This document shows positions 25,084 to 34,051 of a stretch of DNA of 64,000 bases, in pieces. Source of the DNA: Candidatus Poribacteria bacterium. GTDB taxonomy: Bacteria > Poribacteria > WGA-4E > WGA-3G. Under the pieces are notes generated by a model. The model saw nothing but the letters and a program-made list of their open reading frames with translations. It ran no database searches and was not told the DNA's origin. The stretch covers positions 62,001 through 126,000 of the forward strand of contig JAJEET010000019.1 in NCBI GenBank assembly GCA_022820835.1. Direction: 5' to 3'. Numbering within the stretch: position 1 is the stretch's first letter; each line of letters begins with the position of its first letter. The translations under genes and the position numbers were made by a program.

Positions 25084-25981
25084 ACTGCATCACTGTTTGG
25101 AGCGATGTCAGGAGTTCCGACAAAAAATCCTGCGGTGGTACGAGTATAATTTCGATTCTGCGATTTTTGGCTTTTGCCTCTGGCGTTTCGGCGGTCTCTA
25201 TGGGTTGATAAAAAGCGTATCCGGTCGCTGCCAAACGTTCCGCACTGACGTTAGCGTGTTGTTGCAAGTATTTCACGGCTGCGATTGCGCGTTCGGTTGA
25301 GAGGTTCCAGTTCCGAAGTGCGTCGCCGCCGATCGGCGTGTTATCCGTGTGTCCCTCAATCCGGATGGCGTAATCCGAATAGTCGGCGTTTAGGAGTACC
25401 TCTTCCGAGATTGCGTCGAGAAGTGATTTTCCCTCTGTGCTGAGAATCGCACTGCCGGTTTGAAACAAAATTTTCCCTTTGACATCGAGTTTCAACCGTC
25501 CCGCCTCATCTAACACAGCCCCCACTGTATCCTTAAACCGTTCTTGGATAGCAGCGATTGACCGTTGCGATTGCTCCCGAATTCGTTGTAATTCGGATTC
25601 AATCTCGTTGAGTTTTGCGCGGAGGCTCTCTTTCTCGCGTTCGAGTGCGCTTTTTTCCTGTTGGAGTTCGTTCCGCTCAGCGGCGATTTTTCGAGCGGCT
25701 TCGCTTGCGTTCTGCAATATCTCTTTCGTTTGATTGAGTTCCGAACGTGTTTCCGACAAGGTCTTTTGCGTTTCAGACAATGTGCTTTCGGTTTCGGTTA
25801 ATTTCTTTTCGAGATCGGCTTTCGCTGTCTCAGTTTTTTGCAGTGTGGTTTGGGTTGTCGCTAATTCTGCCTGCGTCTGTTTGAGTCCGTTTGAAGTTGA
25901 AGAGAACAGGATTCCCAAAACAACAGTGGCAATAGCGAGAACGGAGGTAGATACGATCGCCAGAATTTTGTTTTTAGACAT
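25058..25981 (-). CDS. OmpA/MotB-domain protein with coiled coil and N-terminal membrane anchor
   Basis: A 307-residue envelope protein. A membrane segment at residues 6-27 (ILAIVSTSVLAIATVVLGIL) is followed by a long heptad coiled coil (about 35-150; LTETESTLSETQKTLSETR) and an OmpA-like peptidoglycan-binding domain (about 165-280). The latter shows IRIEGHTDNTPIGG, NWNLSTERA and AKNRRIEIIL, the residues that bind the peptide stem of the cell wall. It should link the inner membrane to the wall. Its ATG overlaps the RNHCP gene by 8 bp, making it last in a tight four-gene series that begins with an AAA ATPase. Confidence 0.9.
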   Translation of the reverse strand: MSKNKILAIVSTSVLAIATVVLGILFSSTSNGLKQTQAELATTQTTLQKTETAKADLEKKLTETESTLSETQKTLSETRSELNQTKEILQNASEAARKIAAERNELQQEKSALEREKESLRAKLNEIESELQRIREQSQRSIAAIQERFKDTVGAVLDEAGRLKLDVKGKILFQTGSAILSTEGKSLLDAISEEVLLNADYSDYAIRIEGHTDNTPIGGDALRNWNLSTERAIAAVKYLQQHANVSAERLAATGYAFYQPIETAETPEAKAKNRRIEIILVPPQDFLSELLTSLQTVMQSIEMTDSQ

Positions 25982-26279
25982 TTATCTCTCCTTGTAAGCG
26001 AAGGATTGCGTTAAAGTTGTCGTTCTTTGAGGTTTTGTTATTTTTTTCTATACCGCACACCGTGCAGCGATGTGTAAGGATATAATCGCCGTGTTTTACG
26101 GTAAAACCTACCGGTTCCATCAAGCCGTGACAGGTTGCGGAGCGGTCACCGGGGTTGACATCAACATGTCGGCTCCAGAGGCATTCTGGGCAGTGGTTGG
26201 TGTAGCCGTTTCCGTTGACGGGGACACCGCACTGCGCGCAGATGAAATCTTCAATATGGCGTTGAAATTTTTTGTTCAC
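25974..26279 (-). CDS. RNHCP-domain zinc-binding protein
   Basis: A 101-residue cysteine-rich protein. FICAQCGVPVNG with HCPECLWSRHVD, then the distal RCTVCGIEKNNKT, gives several CxxC pairs for zinc. The run of conserved residues (NHCPECLWSRHVD and PGDR) fits the RNHCP family, whose function is unsettled. Its ATG overlaps the end of the TOPRIM-like gene by 4 bp, and its stop overlaps the OmpA-like start by 8 bp. It may be a nucleic-acid-binding partner of the nuclease/ATPase pair or an unrelated passenger in the operon. Confidence 0.8.
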   Translation of the reverse strand: MNKKFQRHIEDFICAQCGVPVNGNGYTNHCPECLWSRHVDVNPGDRSATCHGLMEPVGFTVKHGDYILTHRCTVCGIEKNNKTSKNDNFNAILRLQGEINV

Positions 26280-26887
26280 TGGTCAGCACTCGTATTTTTG
26301 CCTTGTGTGAGTCGGTCTAATGTTCGTTTTAGGCTTGGCGACACCGAGGCGGCACGTTCTAAATTCCAGTGATCTCGGACGAATTCACTCAAAAATGTGT
26401 TGTATTCATTGCCCACAGGAAGAATTGATCCGTGTGCTGGAATCAATGCCTCGCGCACCGTTCTCTTTTGGCTCCGACGTGCAAGTGAAACCAGAAATTC
26501 TTTAGGGTTCGGAATCTCATCAGTGTTTCGCGGGATGCGGTTAACAGGTATTGATAGAAAATTCGCCGTCCCATCCCGATCCGCCATCACCCAAGATTCC
26601 ACCTCCACAACTGCGACGCGGAAGAAAAACTGAGGATTTAGAGCCCCTTTAACCCAAGATTGGATGAGTCGTGGTGGACAATTTTGGGGTGAATCTAAAT
26701 CGGTCAACATAAAAATAGCTGCGCCGCTAGCAGAACGGTTGAACTCCATTGCTTTGCGTTGAAGATAAGTATAACCCTCACCGAAGACTGTGTCCCAAAT
26801 TTCGATGTCAAACCTCTTAAGAATTTGTGTTGAAACTGCCTCACCGAGTTCATCCTCAACTGCAAGAATTATGTGCTTCAATCTCAT
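26276..26887 (-). CDS. TOPRIM-like protein paired with AAA ATPase
   Basis: A 203-residue protein with a probable TOPRIM core: the acidic residue in the first strand (IILAVEDELGEAV) and a DxD strand (IFMLTDLDSPQ). This resembles the nuclease halves encoded next to OLD/PARIS-type ATPases and DUF4276-like proteins. A further motif VAVVEVESWVMAD is the third conserved strand of such proteins. It overlaps the ATPase stop by 4 bp (ATGA) and the RNHCP gene by 4 bp. I infer a two-component ATPase/nuclease defence pair. The exact family was not verified. Confidence 0.65.
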   Translation of the reverse strand: MRLKHIILAVEDELGEAVSTQILKRFDIEIWDTVFGEGYTYLQRKAMEFNRSASGAAIFMLTDLDSPQNCPPRLIQSWVKGALNPQFFFRVAVVEVESWVMADRDGTANFLSIPVNRIPRNTDEIPNPKEFLVSLARRSQKRTVREALIPAHGSILPVGNEYNTFLSEFVRDHWNLERAASVSPSLKRTLDRLTQGKNTSADQ

Positions 26888-28038
26888 TGTATCAGACTTA
26901 CTCCGGCAGTATCTTTAGGTCTGGTTCGTGAAAGGACAACCTCACCTACTGTGAACCCATGCTCTAAAAGGATGCGAATGTCCTCAATATCAGACGAGAC
27001 TTTAACCGATGTTCCCGCCTCTGCAGGTGTGAGCAAAAGTACTTCTGTGCCATCAATGCACGGTTCTGTAAGAAGAGTACTGCTATGCGTACTGACAAAC
27101 ACTTGACCTTGGTGGATTCTCGGTATGCGGGCAAACAGTGGTGCAAGTTTAGAAACGATACCTATGTTTAAGGAGAGTTCAGGCTCCTCCAGCAAAACAA
27201 GCGATTCATTCTCAAGGAGTGCCCACAAAAGCCCAATCAGCCGAAGCACTCCATCCGAAAATTGGTCTTCGCGCTGCCACTTTTCGTTCAACTGCCAGTG
27301 GGAATAACGCGCTTGTAAATGCGGATGTCCCGTGCGTTTATCGCGAATAAACGCCAATTCCTCAAATTGTGGCACCACAATCTTTAAGGCGCGTTCTATT
27401 TTTTTTAGGCGAGCCCGGCGGGTACTTGGATGCACACTCGCGACGCGTTCGAGGAAAGCCTGACCAAACGGATCGTCTTCGATAACTCTACCTTGAATGG
27501 CATCTGCGAAACGGATGAGTTGTGGCACGAGATGAAGATAGGTAACATTACGAAGGAATCGTCCAATCTCCCGAAATTTCGCGTTGGCAGCATTCTGTTC
27601 AAGTGCGGTCTGGATAAGGCGGTCTGGATCTTCGTTGTCGTCTGCATCGGGTCTATCAAGAAGACGTTCACCGTCTCTCCAGACACGCTCATGGCTGAGA
27701 AGCGTTTGGCAATGTTCACGATCTGCTTGACGGAATCCGAGACTGTATCGCCATGTTGCGGGTGCATCTGGTGTATCGGCGATGTGAATTTCGATAGAAA
27801 CCTCTGGGTCTTGCCCCGCTGACAGGCACCGAATTTTGGAGACCCCGCCTCGGTCCCTGATCGCTTTTTGGAGTCCGCCCCCTTCGGCTTTAGCGATATC
27901 GCGGAGAAAGCGAAAGATGTCCAGCAGGTTGGATTTCCCTGAAGCATTCGGACCGACGATAAACTGCCGCTCTCTAAGCGGAACATCAATATGCTGGAAA
28001 TTCCGCCAGTTTTTAACGATAAGCCGATTGATAATCAT
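26884..28038 (-). CDS. AAA_21/OLD-type ATPase
   Basis: A 384-residue ATPase. Walker A GPNASGKS is at 29-36, the signature-like FSDGVLRLIGLL follows in the second half, and then Walker B LVLLEEPELSLN and the H-loop VSTHSS. It lacks an attached TOPRIM domain, which is instead provided in trans by the overlapping downstream gene. Systems of this design (OLD-like, PARIS-like, Gabija-like) act against phage. That role here is inference. ATG at 28038 lies about 40 nt from the start point of a TTGATT-17-TATCAT promoter. Confidence 0.88.
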   Translation of the reverse strand: MIINRLIVKNWRNFQHIDVPLRERQFIVGPNASGKSNLLDIFRFLRDIAKAEGGGLQKAIRDRGGVSKIRCLSAGQDPEVSIEIHIADTPDAPATWRYSLGFRQADREHCQTLLSHERVWRDGERLLDRPDADDNEDPDRLIQTALEQNAANAKFREIGRFLRNVTYLHLVPQLIRFADAIQGRVIEDDPFGQAFLERVASVHPSTRRARLKKIERALKIVVPQFEELAFIRDKRTGHPHLQARYSHWQLNEKWQREDQFSDGVLRLIGLLWALLENESLVLLEEPELSLNIGIVSKLAPLFARIPRIHQGQVFVSTHSSTLLTEPCIDGTEVLLLTPAEAGTSVKVSSDIEDIRILLEHGFTVGEVVLSRTRPKDTAGVSLIQ

Positions 28039-28084
28039 AACAGGAAGTCCCCAAAATAGATATTTCAGTAAATCTGATATGAAA

Positions 28085-28113
28085 ATGATAACACATCCAA
28101 GTCAGAGAATCAA
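28085..28113 (-). promoter_or_regulatory. Promoter for the ATPase/TOPRIM/RNHCP/OmpA operon
   Basis: On the minus strand TTGATT (28113-28108), 17 nt, and TATCAT (28090-28085). It lies in the 134-bp gap between the WD40 gene and the ATPase; nothing else is visible there. Confidence 0.5.
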
Positions 28114-28172
28114 ACCAAAATGGGCAGTCATATCCATCCTTTGCAGAGAGACAGGATACACTTAGTAAGGCT

Positions 28173-30257
28173 TTAAACGTCTATGAAGGATTTCACATCC
28201 CACAATAAGATTGTGCCATCATCTGCCCCACTCGCTAAGAACGTGCCGTCCGGGGAGAAGTCGAGTGACTGCACGTCCGTTGTATGACCCCAGAAGGTAT
28301 GGATATTCTCGCCGGTTTCAACTTCCCACACCCGGATTGCCATCTTCTCCATTCCGCGTTGCCACCAAGTCCCCGATACGAGATACTTACCACACGGTGA
28401 AAAGGTGAGGGCATACGTACGTCGGTTGTTTTCAGGTTGTGGTATCGTGCGTAACGTCGTTAGTTCTTCAGCACACCACAAGCGAATTTCGTCGTCCATG
28501 CCACCGGCAATCATCTTACCACACGGCGAGAACGCTATTCCTTCAGTGCAGCGAGGTTCATCCAGAGGCAGTGGAGCAATTTGTTCACCTGACGCAACAT
28601 CCCACAAGCGAGTGGTGTCGTCGCGCGCCCCGCTCACCAACCGCTTGCCATCTGGTGAAAACGCCAGTGATGTAACGTAATCCGTATGCCCCGTGAGCAG
28701 TGTCGGCTCCTCTGGGTTCTGGAAGTTCCATACATAGACTGTGCCTTCTCTACTCCCCGCTGCGATCTGATCACCAGTGGGAGCGAACACCTCGTGACGC
28801 ACCCACTCTGAAGGTTCTTTAGGTGCTGTGAACTCAGCGACAGGTTCGTCCGGATTGCTGGCATCCCACACCTTGGTCTCATTGTGGAGGCGGGTGCCCA
28901 GTATCTTTCCAGAAGGCAAAACAGTGTACGTATAAATATTCTTATCTTCCAACAATGTTTCGCGTGGATACTTCTTGATAACATTCCACAATTCGATACC
29001 CGGATAATTGCGGGTGCTTACGAGCGTTTGGTTATCCAACCAAGCTACCTTAGGATAGGGCCACGGGAAATGAGGTTCACAAAGTGCTGGGAATGTTTGG
29101 GTCTTGCCATCCGTTCGTTTGCTGGACAGCGCGTAAGCGACAGCTAACTGTGGACATCTGAAAAACCACATCGCACCAACGCTTCCTGCCAACAGTTCAA
29201 TTGTTTGTAACTTTTCACCCGGTTCTACACTGCAGATGTCAATAGTCCAAGTCGCATTCTCATAACGAAATATGGCAGTCAATAATTTCCCTTCTGGTGA
29301 GTAGAATGGAAGCCCCCAATCTGTTTCGGAGTTAGTATAAACTTTCTTTTCCACACCCTCTGCGAGGTCCCATACGCGCAAACTTTTATCTCTACTACTC
29401 GACACAAGAAATTTACCACACGGCGAAAAGGTTATATCCTCCACCGAATCCGTATGCGCTGAGAAGTGCGCAGCCCGCTTACCGGTTGTTACGTCCCATA
29501 CTGAAACGCAGCTGTCAACGCGATGGGCATCGTCAGAGGTTTCGTCAGCAGCCGCGCCCGCCAGCAGGCGACTGTCGGGAGAAAAAACAAAATTTCTACC
29601 TGCAAACTTGACAATTGGCTCGCCCGTCGCTGGATGCCATACGTAAGTTTGCATGCCTTCTGTGTTAGGGTTCAAGAGTTCGTCGTTTGAATAAAGCTTA
29701 GGATTGCCGGCTGTAGCGGCAAGGAGTTTGCCATCTGGCGAAAATTCGAGTTGGAAAATATCATTCGATTGAAATTCGTGCGCGCCTCGATCCATCTGTG
29801 CAATACACTTGCCGCTATGAATATCCAATACTTTCACAACCCCCTGCATCGCTGCAGTAGCAATCCACTTGCCGTTCGATGAGCAGGCGAGCCCACCAAA
29901 AGCGTCCAGACCCTCCATCTGCGTGATACACTCTCCACTTTGAACGTCCAGTACTTTAGTGACATCATCTGAAGTATCAATGATAATCCATTTCCCATCA
30001 TGAGAAAAATCAATAGAATTAACCATTCCCCTTTTCGTTTCCCACAATGAAATCGGCGACATTGAGGCTACGTCATACCACCAAAGTCCCATGAGAGTTC
30101 CAACGGCGAAATATGTGCCATCTGGCGATACCTTAATATCTCCTTGATCCACGCTACCTTTTCCCAATCGGGCGATTGCACCTTCCGGCAACGCCCATGT
30201 TGTTCCCATGGTATCCGCTGCCACTACATTGAACGGTGCAGGTCTTCGGTTTTGCAT
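28173..30257 (-). CDS. WD40-repeat protein
   Basis: A 694-residue beta-propeller protein without a signal peptide. WD40 blades recur throughout, such as DITFSPCGKFLVSSSRDKSL, then RVWDLAEG, LAFSPDGKRLVSGARDDTTR and FLASGADDGTILLWDVKS. The number of units suggests two propellers. The N-terminus (GTTWALPEGAIARLGKG) is shared with the adjacent paralogue and, as I recall, with many poribacterial WD40 proteins. WD40 propellers are protein-interaction platforms, and no catalytic domain is attached. It lies 36 bp after its paralogue, with ribosome-binding site TGAGGGAA. The partner is unknown. Confidence 0.9.
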   Translation of the reverse strand: MQNRRPAPFNVVAADTMGTTWALPEGAIARLGKGSVDQGDIKVSPDGTYFAVGTLMGLWWYDVASMSPISLWETKRGMVNSIDFSHDGKWIIIDTSDDVTKVLDVQSGECITQMEGLDAFGGLACSSNGKWIATAAMQGVVKVLDIHSGKCIAQMDRGAHEFQSNDIFQLEFSPDGKLLAATAGNPKLYSNDELLNPNTEGMQTYVWHPATGEPIVKFAGRNFVFSPDSRLLAGAAADETSDDAHRVDSCVSVWDVTTGKRAAHFSAHTDSVEDITFSPCGKFLVSSSRDKSLRVWDLAEGVEKKVYTNSETDWGLPFYSPEGKLLTAIFRYENATWTIDICSVEPGEKLQTIELLAGSVGAMWFFRCPQLAVAYALSSKRTDGKTQTFPALCEPHFPWPYPKVAWLDNQTLVSTRNYPGIELWNVIKKYPRETLLEDKNIYTYTVLPSGKILGTRLHNETKVWDASNPDEPVAEFTAPKEPSEWVRHEVFAPTGDQIAAGSREGTVYVWNFQNPEEPTLLTGHTDYVTSLAFSPDGKRLVSGARDDTTRLWDVASGEQIAPLPLDEPRCTEGIAFSPCGKMIAGGMDDEIRLWCAEELTTLRTIPQPENNRRTYALTFSPCGKYLVSGTWWQRGMEKMAIRVWEVETGENIHTFWGHTTDVQSLDFSPDGTFLASGADDGTILLWDVKSFIDV

Positions 30258-30293
30258 TGTATTTATTCCCTCAATGAGTTGGCATCCGTTGTT

Positions 30294-32237
30294 TTAAGAA
30301 CCAATAAAGGGTTTGACATCCCATAACAGGATAGTGCCGTCAAAACCGCCACTTGCGAGTAGCGTGCCGTCCGGCGAGAAGTCGAGTGATTGCACGTCTG
30401 TCGTATGTCCCCAGAAAGTATGAATATTCTCACCTGTGACAACCTCCCATAAATGGATTGCCATCTTCTTCATTCCCCTTTGCCACCAGGTGCCAGAGGC
30501 GATATATTTTCCACATGGCGAAAAGGCAAGTGCATACGGTTTTGGACTGTTCTCAGGTTGTGGTATAGTATCCAACGGTATGGGTTCTTCAATGTTCCAT
30601 AGACCTATTTCTCCGTAAAGTCCAGTCGCAATAATATTAGCATCTGGAGAAACTGTTATTGAATAGGTCCGTGCATCTTTCTTTTTTGACCAGTCAATAG
30701 CGGCGAAACGAGGGTCTTTCTTCAATGTTTCCCATGCCTGTTTCTGTTCTGTTTTCTGTTCGGAAGTTAATGTTGCAAAAGCATTTTTCCGGGCAGCGTC
30801 TGAATATTTAACCCGATTGATTTTTGCGTGTAACTTCGCAACGAAACTTTGCTTATGTTTTTGTGGTACTTCCCATATTACGGGTCCACCACCATTGCTG
30901 TCACTCACAATTGTTTGTCCATCCTGAGAAAACCACAGTGAATCCAGATCGGAGCTTGTTCGGGGTCGAAATGTAGGTTCACGAAGTGTTACCCATGCGT
31001 TTGTCTTGTCAGAAGTTCCTGATTTGTTCTGAAGTGCCCATGCGGTTGCTAACGCTGGGCATTTCGCTAACCATATTGAACCGATACTCCCAGGTAATCG
31101 TTCTATTGATTCTAACTTTTCACGACGTTCGACATTCCATACTTCAACAGTATTCGTGTTATCAGGAAATACAACAGCAAATAGTTCTCCTGCTGGCGAA
31201 TATGAGGGGACTAAGCGAGTCATTTTGAATTCAAGAACGTACCATTGAGTGTTCCAGTAATCCATATCCCAACGTTTGGCATCAATACCGTTATGTGTCC
31301 AATCCTGCTTGCGTGTGCCTTTTTCGATGTCCCAAACTCGTAAATTTCCGCCTCTATCCGCTGATACAATGAATTGACCGCACGGTGAAAAGGTGACAAT
31401 ATCTATCCAATGCTCATGTGCTTTGAAATATGCAACGCGTTTGCTTGTTGCTATGTCCCAAATTGAAATGAAAAGTTGATGTAAGTCAGCATTGTCATTG
31501 GTAGTGTCATCTGGACAGGCGCATGCGATTAATCGGCTGTCTGGTGAAAGCGCAAATTTTTTACCTGGAAGCTTCGCAATTAATTCACCTGTCCGAGGAT
31601 CCCAAACAGCCGTTTGGGATCCGTCTCGCGAATGTGTATATCCTCCGTTGTCAGTGTTAATGGGTGTTTCTGTTATAGCAAGATATTGTCCATTGGGAGA
31701 GAATTCGACCCCTGCATAGATATTGAACTGTGCGTTTATGGGTTCTAATTGTATCTGCGTGAGGCATTCACCACTTTGAACATCTAACACCTCAACGCCT
31801 TGCTGCCATGGTGCTGAGGCAATCAATCGACCGTCTGGCGAAAAGACGAGAAACTCAACAAACGAAGACAATTTGTATCTTTGCATCTGTGTGACGGTTT
31901 CTCCGCTTTGGATATTCAGTACTTTTACTGTTCCGTCCCAATTTGCAGTGGCGACTAACTTACCATCGGTTGAAATATCCACAGCGGAAATAAGCCCACG
32001 TTCTGTTTCCCACAAAGCGATCGGCGACATTGTTGAAGCATCATAGAGCCACAATCCCATTCCAGTTCCAGCGGCAAAATATGTGCCATCTGGTGAAAGT
32101 GAAATACTATCTAAACTTGGACTTGATTCACGGACACCTTTCCCGAACCGAACTATTGCCCCTTCCGGTAATGCCCATGTGGTCCCTGTGGTGTCTTCTG
32201 GCACAACATTTAACGGTGCAGGTTTTGGATTTTGCAT
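30294..32237 (-). CDS. WD40-repeat protein, paralogue of the neighbouring gene
   Basis: A 647-residue WD40 protein. It shares the start (PEDTTGTTWALPEGAIVRFG) and the C-terminal blades with the downstream copy, where the DNA is also very similar. The middle has diverged and holds an extra helical stretch (ARKNAFATLTSEQKTEQKQA) that interrupts the propeller. Blades such as VTFSPCGQFIVSADRGGNLR and SLDFSPDGTLLASGGFDGTI are clear. It starts only 4 bp after the M20 peptidase stop and so is probably read from the cupin/peptidase promoter. Confidence 0.9.
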   Translation of the reverse strand: MQNPKPAPLNVVPEDTTGTTWALPEGAIVRFGKGVRESSPSLDSISLSPDGTYFAAGTGMGLWLYDASTMSPIALWETERGLISAVDISTDGKLVATANWDGTVKVLNIQSGETVTQMQRYKLSSFVEFLVFSPDGRLIASAPWQQGVEVLDVQSGECLTQIQLEPINAQFNIYAGVEFSPNGQYLAITETPINTDNGGYTHSRDGSQTAVWDPRTGELIAKLPGKKFALSPDSRLIACACPDDTTNDNADLHQLFISIWDIATSKRVAYFKAHEHWIDIVTFSPCGQFIVSADRGGNLRVWDIEKGTRKQDWTHNGIDAKRWDMDYWNTQWYVLEFKMTRLVPSYSPAGELFAVVFPDNTNTVEVWNVERREKLESIERLPGSIGSIWLAKCPALATAWALQNKSGTSDKTNAWVTLREPTFRPRTSSDLDSLWFSQDGQTIVSDSNGGGPVIWEVPQKHKQSFVAKLHAKINRVKYSDAARKNAFATLTSEQKTEQKQAWETLKKDPRFAAIDWSKKKDARTYSITVSPDANIIATGLYGEIGLWNIEEPIPLDTIPQPENSPKPYALAFSPCGKYIASGTWWQRGMKKMAIHLWEVVTGENIHTFWGHTTDVQSLDFSPDGTLLASGGFDGTILLWDVKPFIGS

Positions 32238-32241
32238 TGTA

Positions 32242-33480
32242 TCACAGCTCCGCGCGGGTCATGAAGGTTGCGTAGATGGCGGAGGTTCTGACGAGATCAG
32301 GGATATTTACGCGCTCATTGATGGCGTGTCCACCTTCACCGCTGGGTCCGTATCCGATGCCGGGTAGACCTGTATTGACGAAATAGTGTAGGTCCGTAAA
32401 TCCGGTGGTGCCTTTAAATCGTGGTCGATTGAAACGGACAACACGCACCGCCTCGGCGAATGCTTGCGCTATTGGTGAATCGGTATCCGTCAAGCACGGT
32501 TCGATACGCAAGATTGCGCGTGCCTCTGCTGCTAAGTCGGGATAATATTGGCATGCCCCAGCAATCGCCTCTCGCAATTCGAGTTCGGCAAATTTAAGTT
32601 CCTCGTTCGGCGTAATTCTGCGGTCAACTGAGAATGTAACGCTTGCAGGAACGGTGTTGACTTTGTCGCCATCGGTGCCATGGAACGTTCCGCCGATGTT
32701 CAACGTCGGGTAACGGTCACTGCCGTCGAGGAGCCTAAATGCGCGTTCCGGTGATTTTAGGTTCCGTTTGACGCGCTGGAGTGCCGTTACGAGTTCGGCG
32801 GTTTTCTCAAAGGCGTTTATGCCTTTATCTGGGTTAGCACCGTGCGCTGCTTTGCCTTTAACCTCAATTTCCAGCCAGAGTACGCCGTTATGTCCGTTGC
32901 CGATGTTCATCTTCGCGCCGCCTTCACAGTTGACAACATAGTCCGCGTTAACTAATCCCTCTTTGACGATGTATCCCGCTCCCAACTCTCCGCCGGTTTC
33001 TTCGTCACAGGTGAAGGAGCACTCGACGTTGAATTTCGGTTTGATATCGGTTTTTTGGACAGCCTGAATCGCAAATAGGAGCGCAGCGATTGCATCCTTC
33101 ATATCGTCGGCACCGCGTCCGTAAAGCCACTCGCCCTCAATTTCGCCGCTGAACGGATCCCCGAAACGCCACTCTCCTGCAACGGGTACAACATCGTAGT
33201 GAGCGTTGAAATGAACCGTTTTTTTCGCGCCGATATCCCAACGCGCGATAAGGTTGAGCCGCGGATGGCTATCCGCATTTGGGATCACCTGCTCAGCACG
33301 GCGTTTCGGAACTTTGGCAATTCGTGTCCGCATCCCTAACGCTTTGCATTTCGCCTGAAGTAACGCCACAATCTCGGCATAATTTTCGCCCGGTGGGTTG
33401 ACAGTCGGAATCCTGACGAGTTCTTGTAGCAACGCACAGAGTTCGGTCTGATTCTCTTCAATATAGGTTTGAACGGACAT
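32242..33480 (-). CDS. M20-family peptidase/deacylase (ArgE/DapE type)
   Basis: A 412-residue di-zinc amidohydrolase. Metal ligands and catalytic residues are visible in VHFNAHYDVVP, YGRGADDMKD, TCDEETGGELGAGY (catalytic EE pair) and GEGGHAINERVNI. The lid domain (VKGKAAHGANPDKGINA) is normal. Members remove acyl or peptidyl groups from amino acids, and the substrate here is unknown. It is preceded by a cupin gene (20 bp) and followed by a WD40 gene (4 bp). Confidence 0.92.
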   Translation of the reverse strand: MSVQTYIEENQTELCALLQELVRIPTVNPPGENYAEIVALLQAKCKALGMRTRIAKVPKRRAEQVIPNADSHPRLNLIARWDIGAKKTVHFNAHYDVVPVAGEWRFGDPFSGEIEGEWLYGRGADDMKDAIAALLFAIQAVQKTDIKPKFNVECSFTCDEETGGELGAGYIVKEGLVNADYVVNCEGGAKMNIGNGHNGVLWLEIEVKGKAAHGANPDKGINAFEKTAELVTALQRVKRNLKSPERAFRLLDGSDRYPTLNIGGTFHGTDGDKVNTVPASVTFSVDRRITPNEELKFAELELREAIAGACQYYPDLAAEARAILRIEPCLTDTDSPIAQAFAEAVRVVRFNRPRFKGTTGFTDLHYFVNTGLPGIGYGPSGEGGHAINERVNIPDLVRTSAIYATFMTRAEL

Positions 33481-33500
33481 TTTATTCTCCTGCCTCGCCG

Positions 33501-33923
33501 TTATGTGACGACTGCCTGATCGCCGGCTGACAAGTGCCCGACTGTTTCACCTGTCTCCGTGAAGGTACGGGTTACAGCAACAGAGGCGTAGGTCCACAAA
33601 ATTTTCATAGGAGCGTCGCTTTCATTCCAGAACCGGTGTGGGATGCCAGCAGGGACGAATGTGGTGTCGTAGGCTTTCATTGTAAAGACTTCGCCATCGA
33701 CTTCACAGGAGGCTTCGCCTTCGAGAATTGTAACGGATTCATCGCAGTTGTGGTAGTGGCGTGCGATCGCTGCACCGGGTTCAAACATCGTCACACCATT
33801 GGTGAGTGAAGAGGAGTCGATCCATTTACCGGCTAACGGGACGGTTTTTACGCCGGTACCTCGGTCAATCGGGTTCTGTTTTCCAAAATCGATGACGTGT
33901 GCTTTCGTGCTCATTTTGTCCAT
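33501..33923 (-). CDS. Small cupin-domain protein
   Basis: A 140-residue single-domain cupin. Cupin motif 1 is ARHYHNCDESVTILEGEA, and motif 2 is TFVPAGIPHRFWNES, together giving the His/Glu metal site. Such proteins are small dioxygenases, isomerases or ligand-binding sensors. ATG at 33923 (MDKMSTKA) has an AAAGG close by; ATG at 33914 (MSTKAH) is about as likely. It is the first gene after a good promoter and may form a transcript with the M20 peptidase and WD40 genes. Confidence 0.88.
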   Translation of the reverse strand: MDKMSTKAHVIDFGKQNPIDRGTGVKTVPLAGKWIDSSSLTNGVTMFEPGAAIARHYHNCDESVTILEGEASCEVDGEVFTMKAYDTTFVPAGIPHRFWNESDAPMKILWTYASVAVTRTFTETGETVGHLSAGDQAVVT

Positions 33924-33946
33924 CGCCTTTCGTTAAGATTTGACGC

Positions 33947-33975
33947 ATTTTAGCACGGCGCGTGAAAAAAATCAA
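33947..33975 (-). promoter_or_regulatory. Promoter for the cupin/M20/WD40 series
   Basis: On the minus strand TTGATT (33975-33970), a 17-nt spacer and TAAAAT (33952-33947). The predicted leader before the ATG at 33923 is about 17-20 nt. Confidence 0.6.
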
Positions 33976-34051
33976 GGGTAAAGCGGAATCATTCAGAGGA
34001 ATCGTTGCCAGCCAATCCGTTTGAATCAGGATTTATAGGGTTCTTGGGTTT

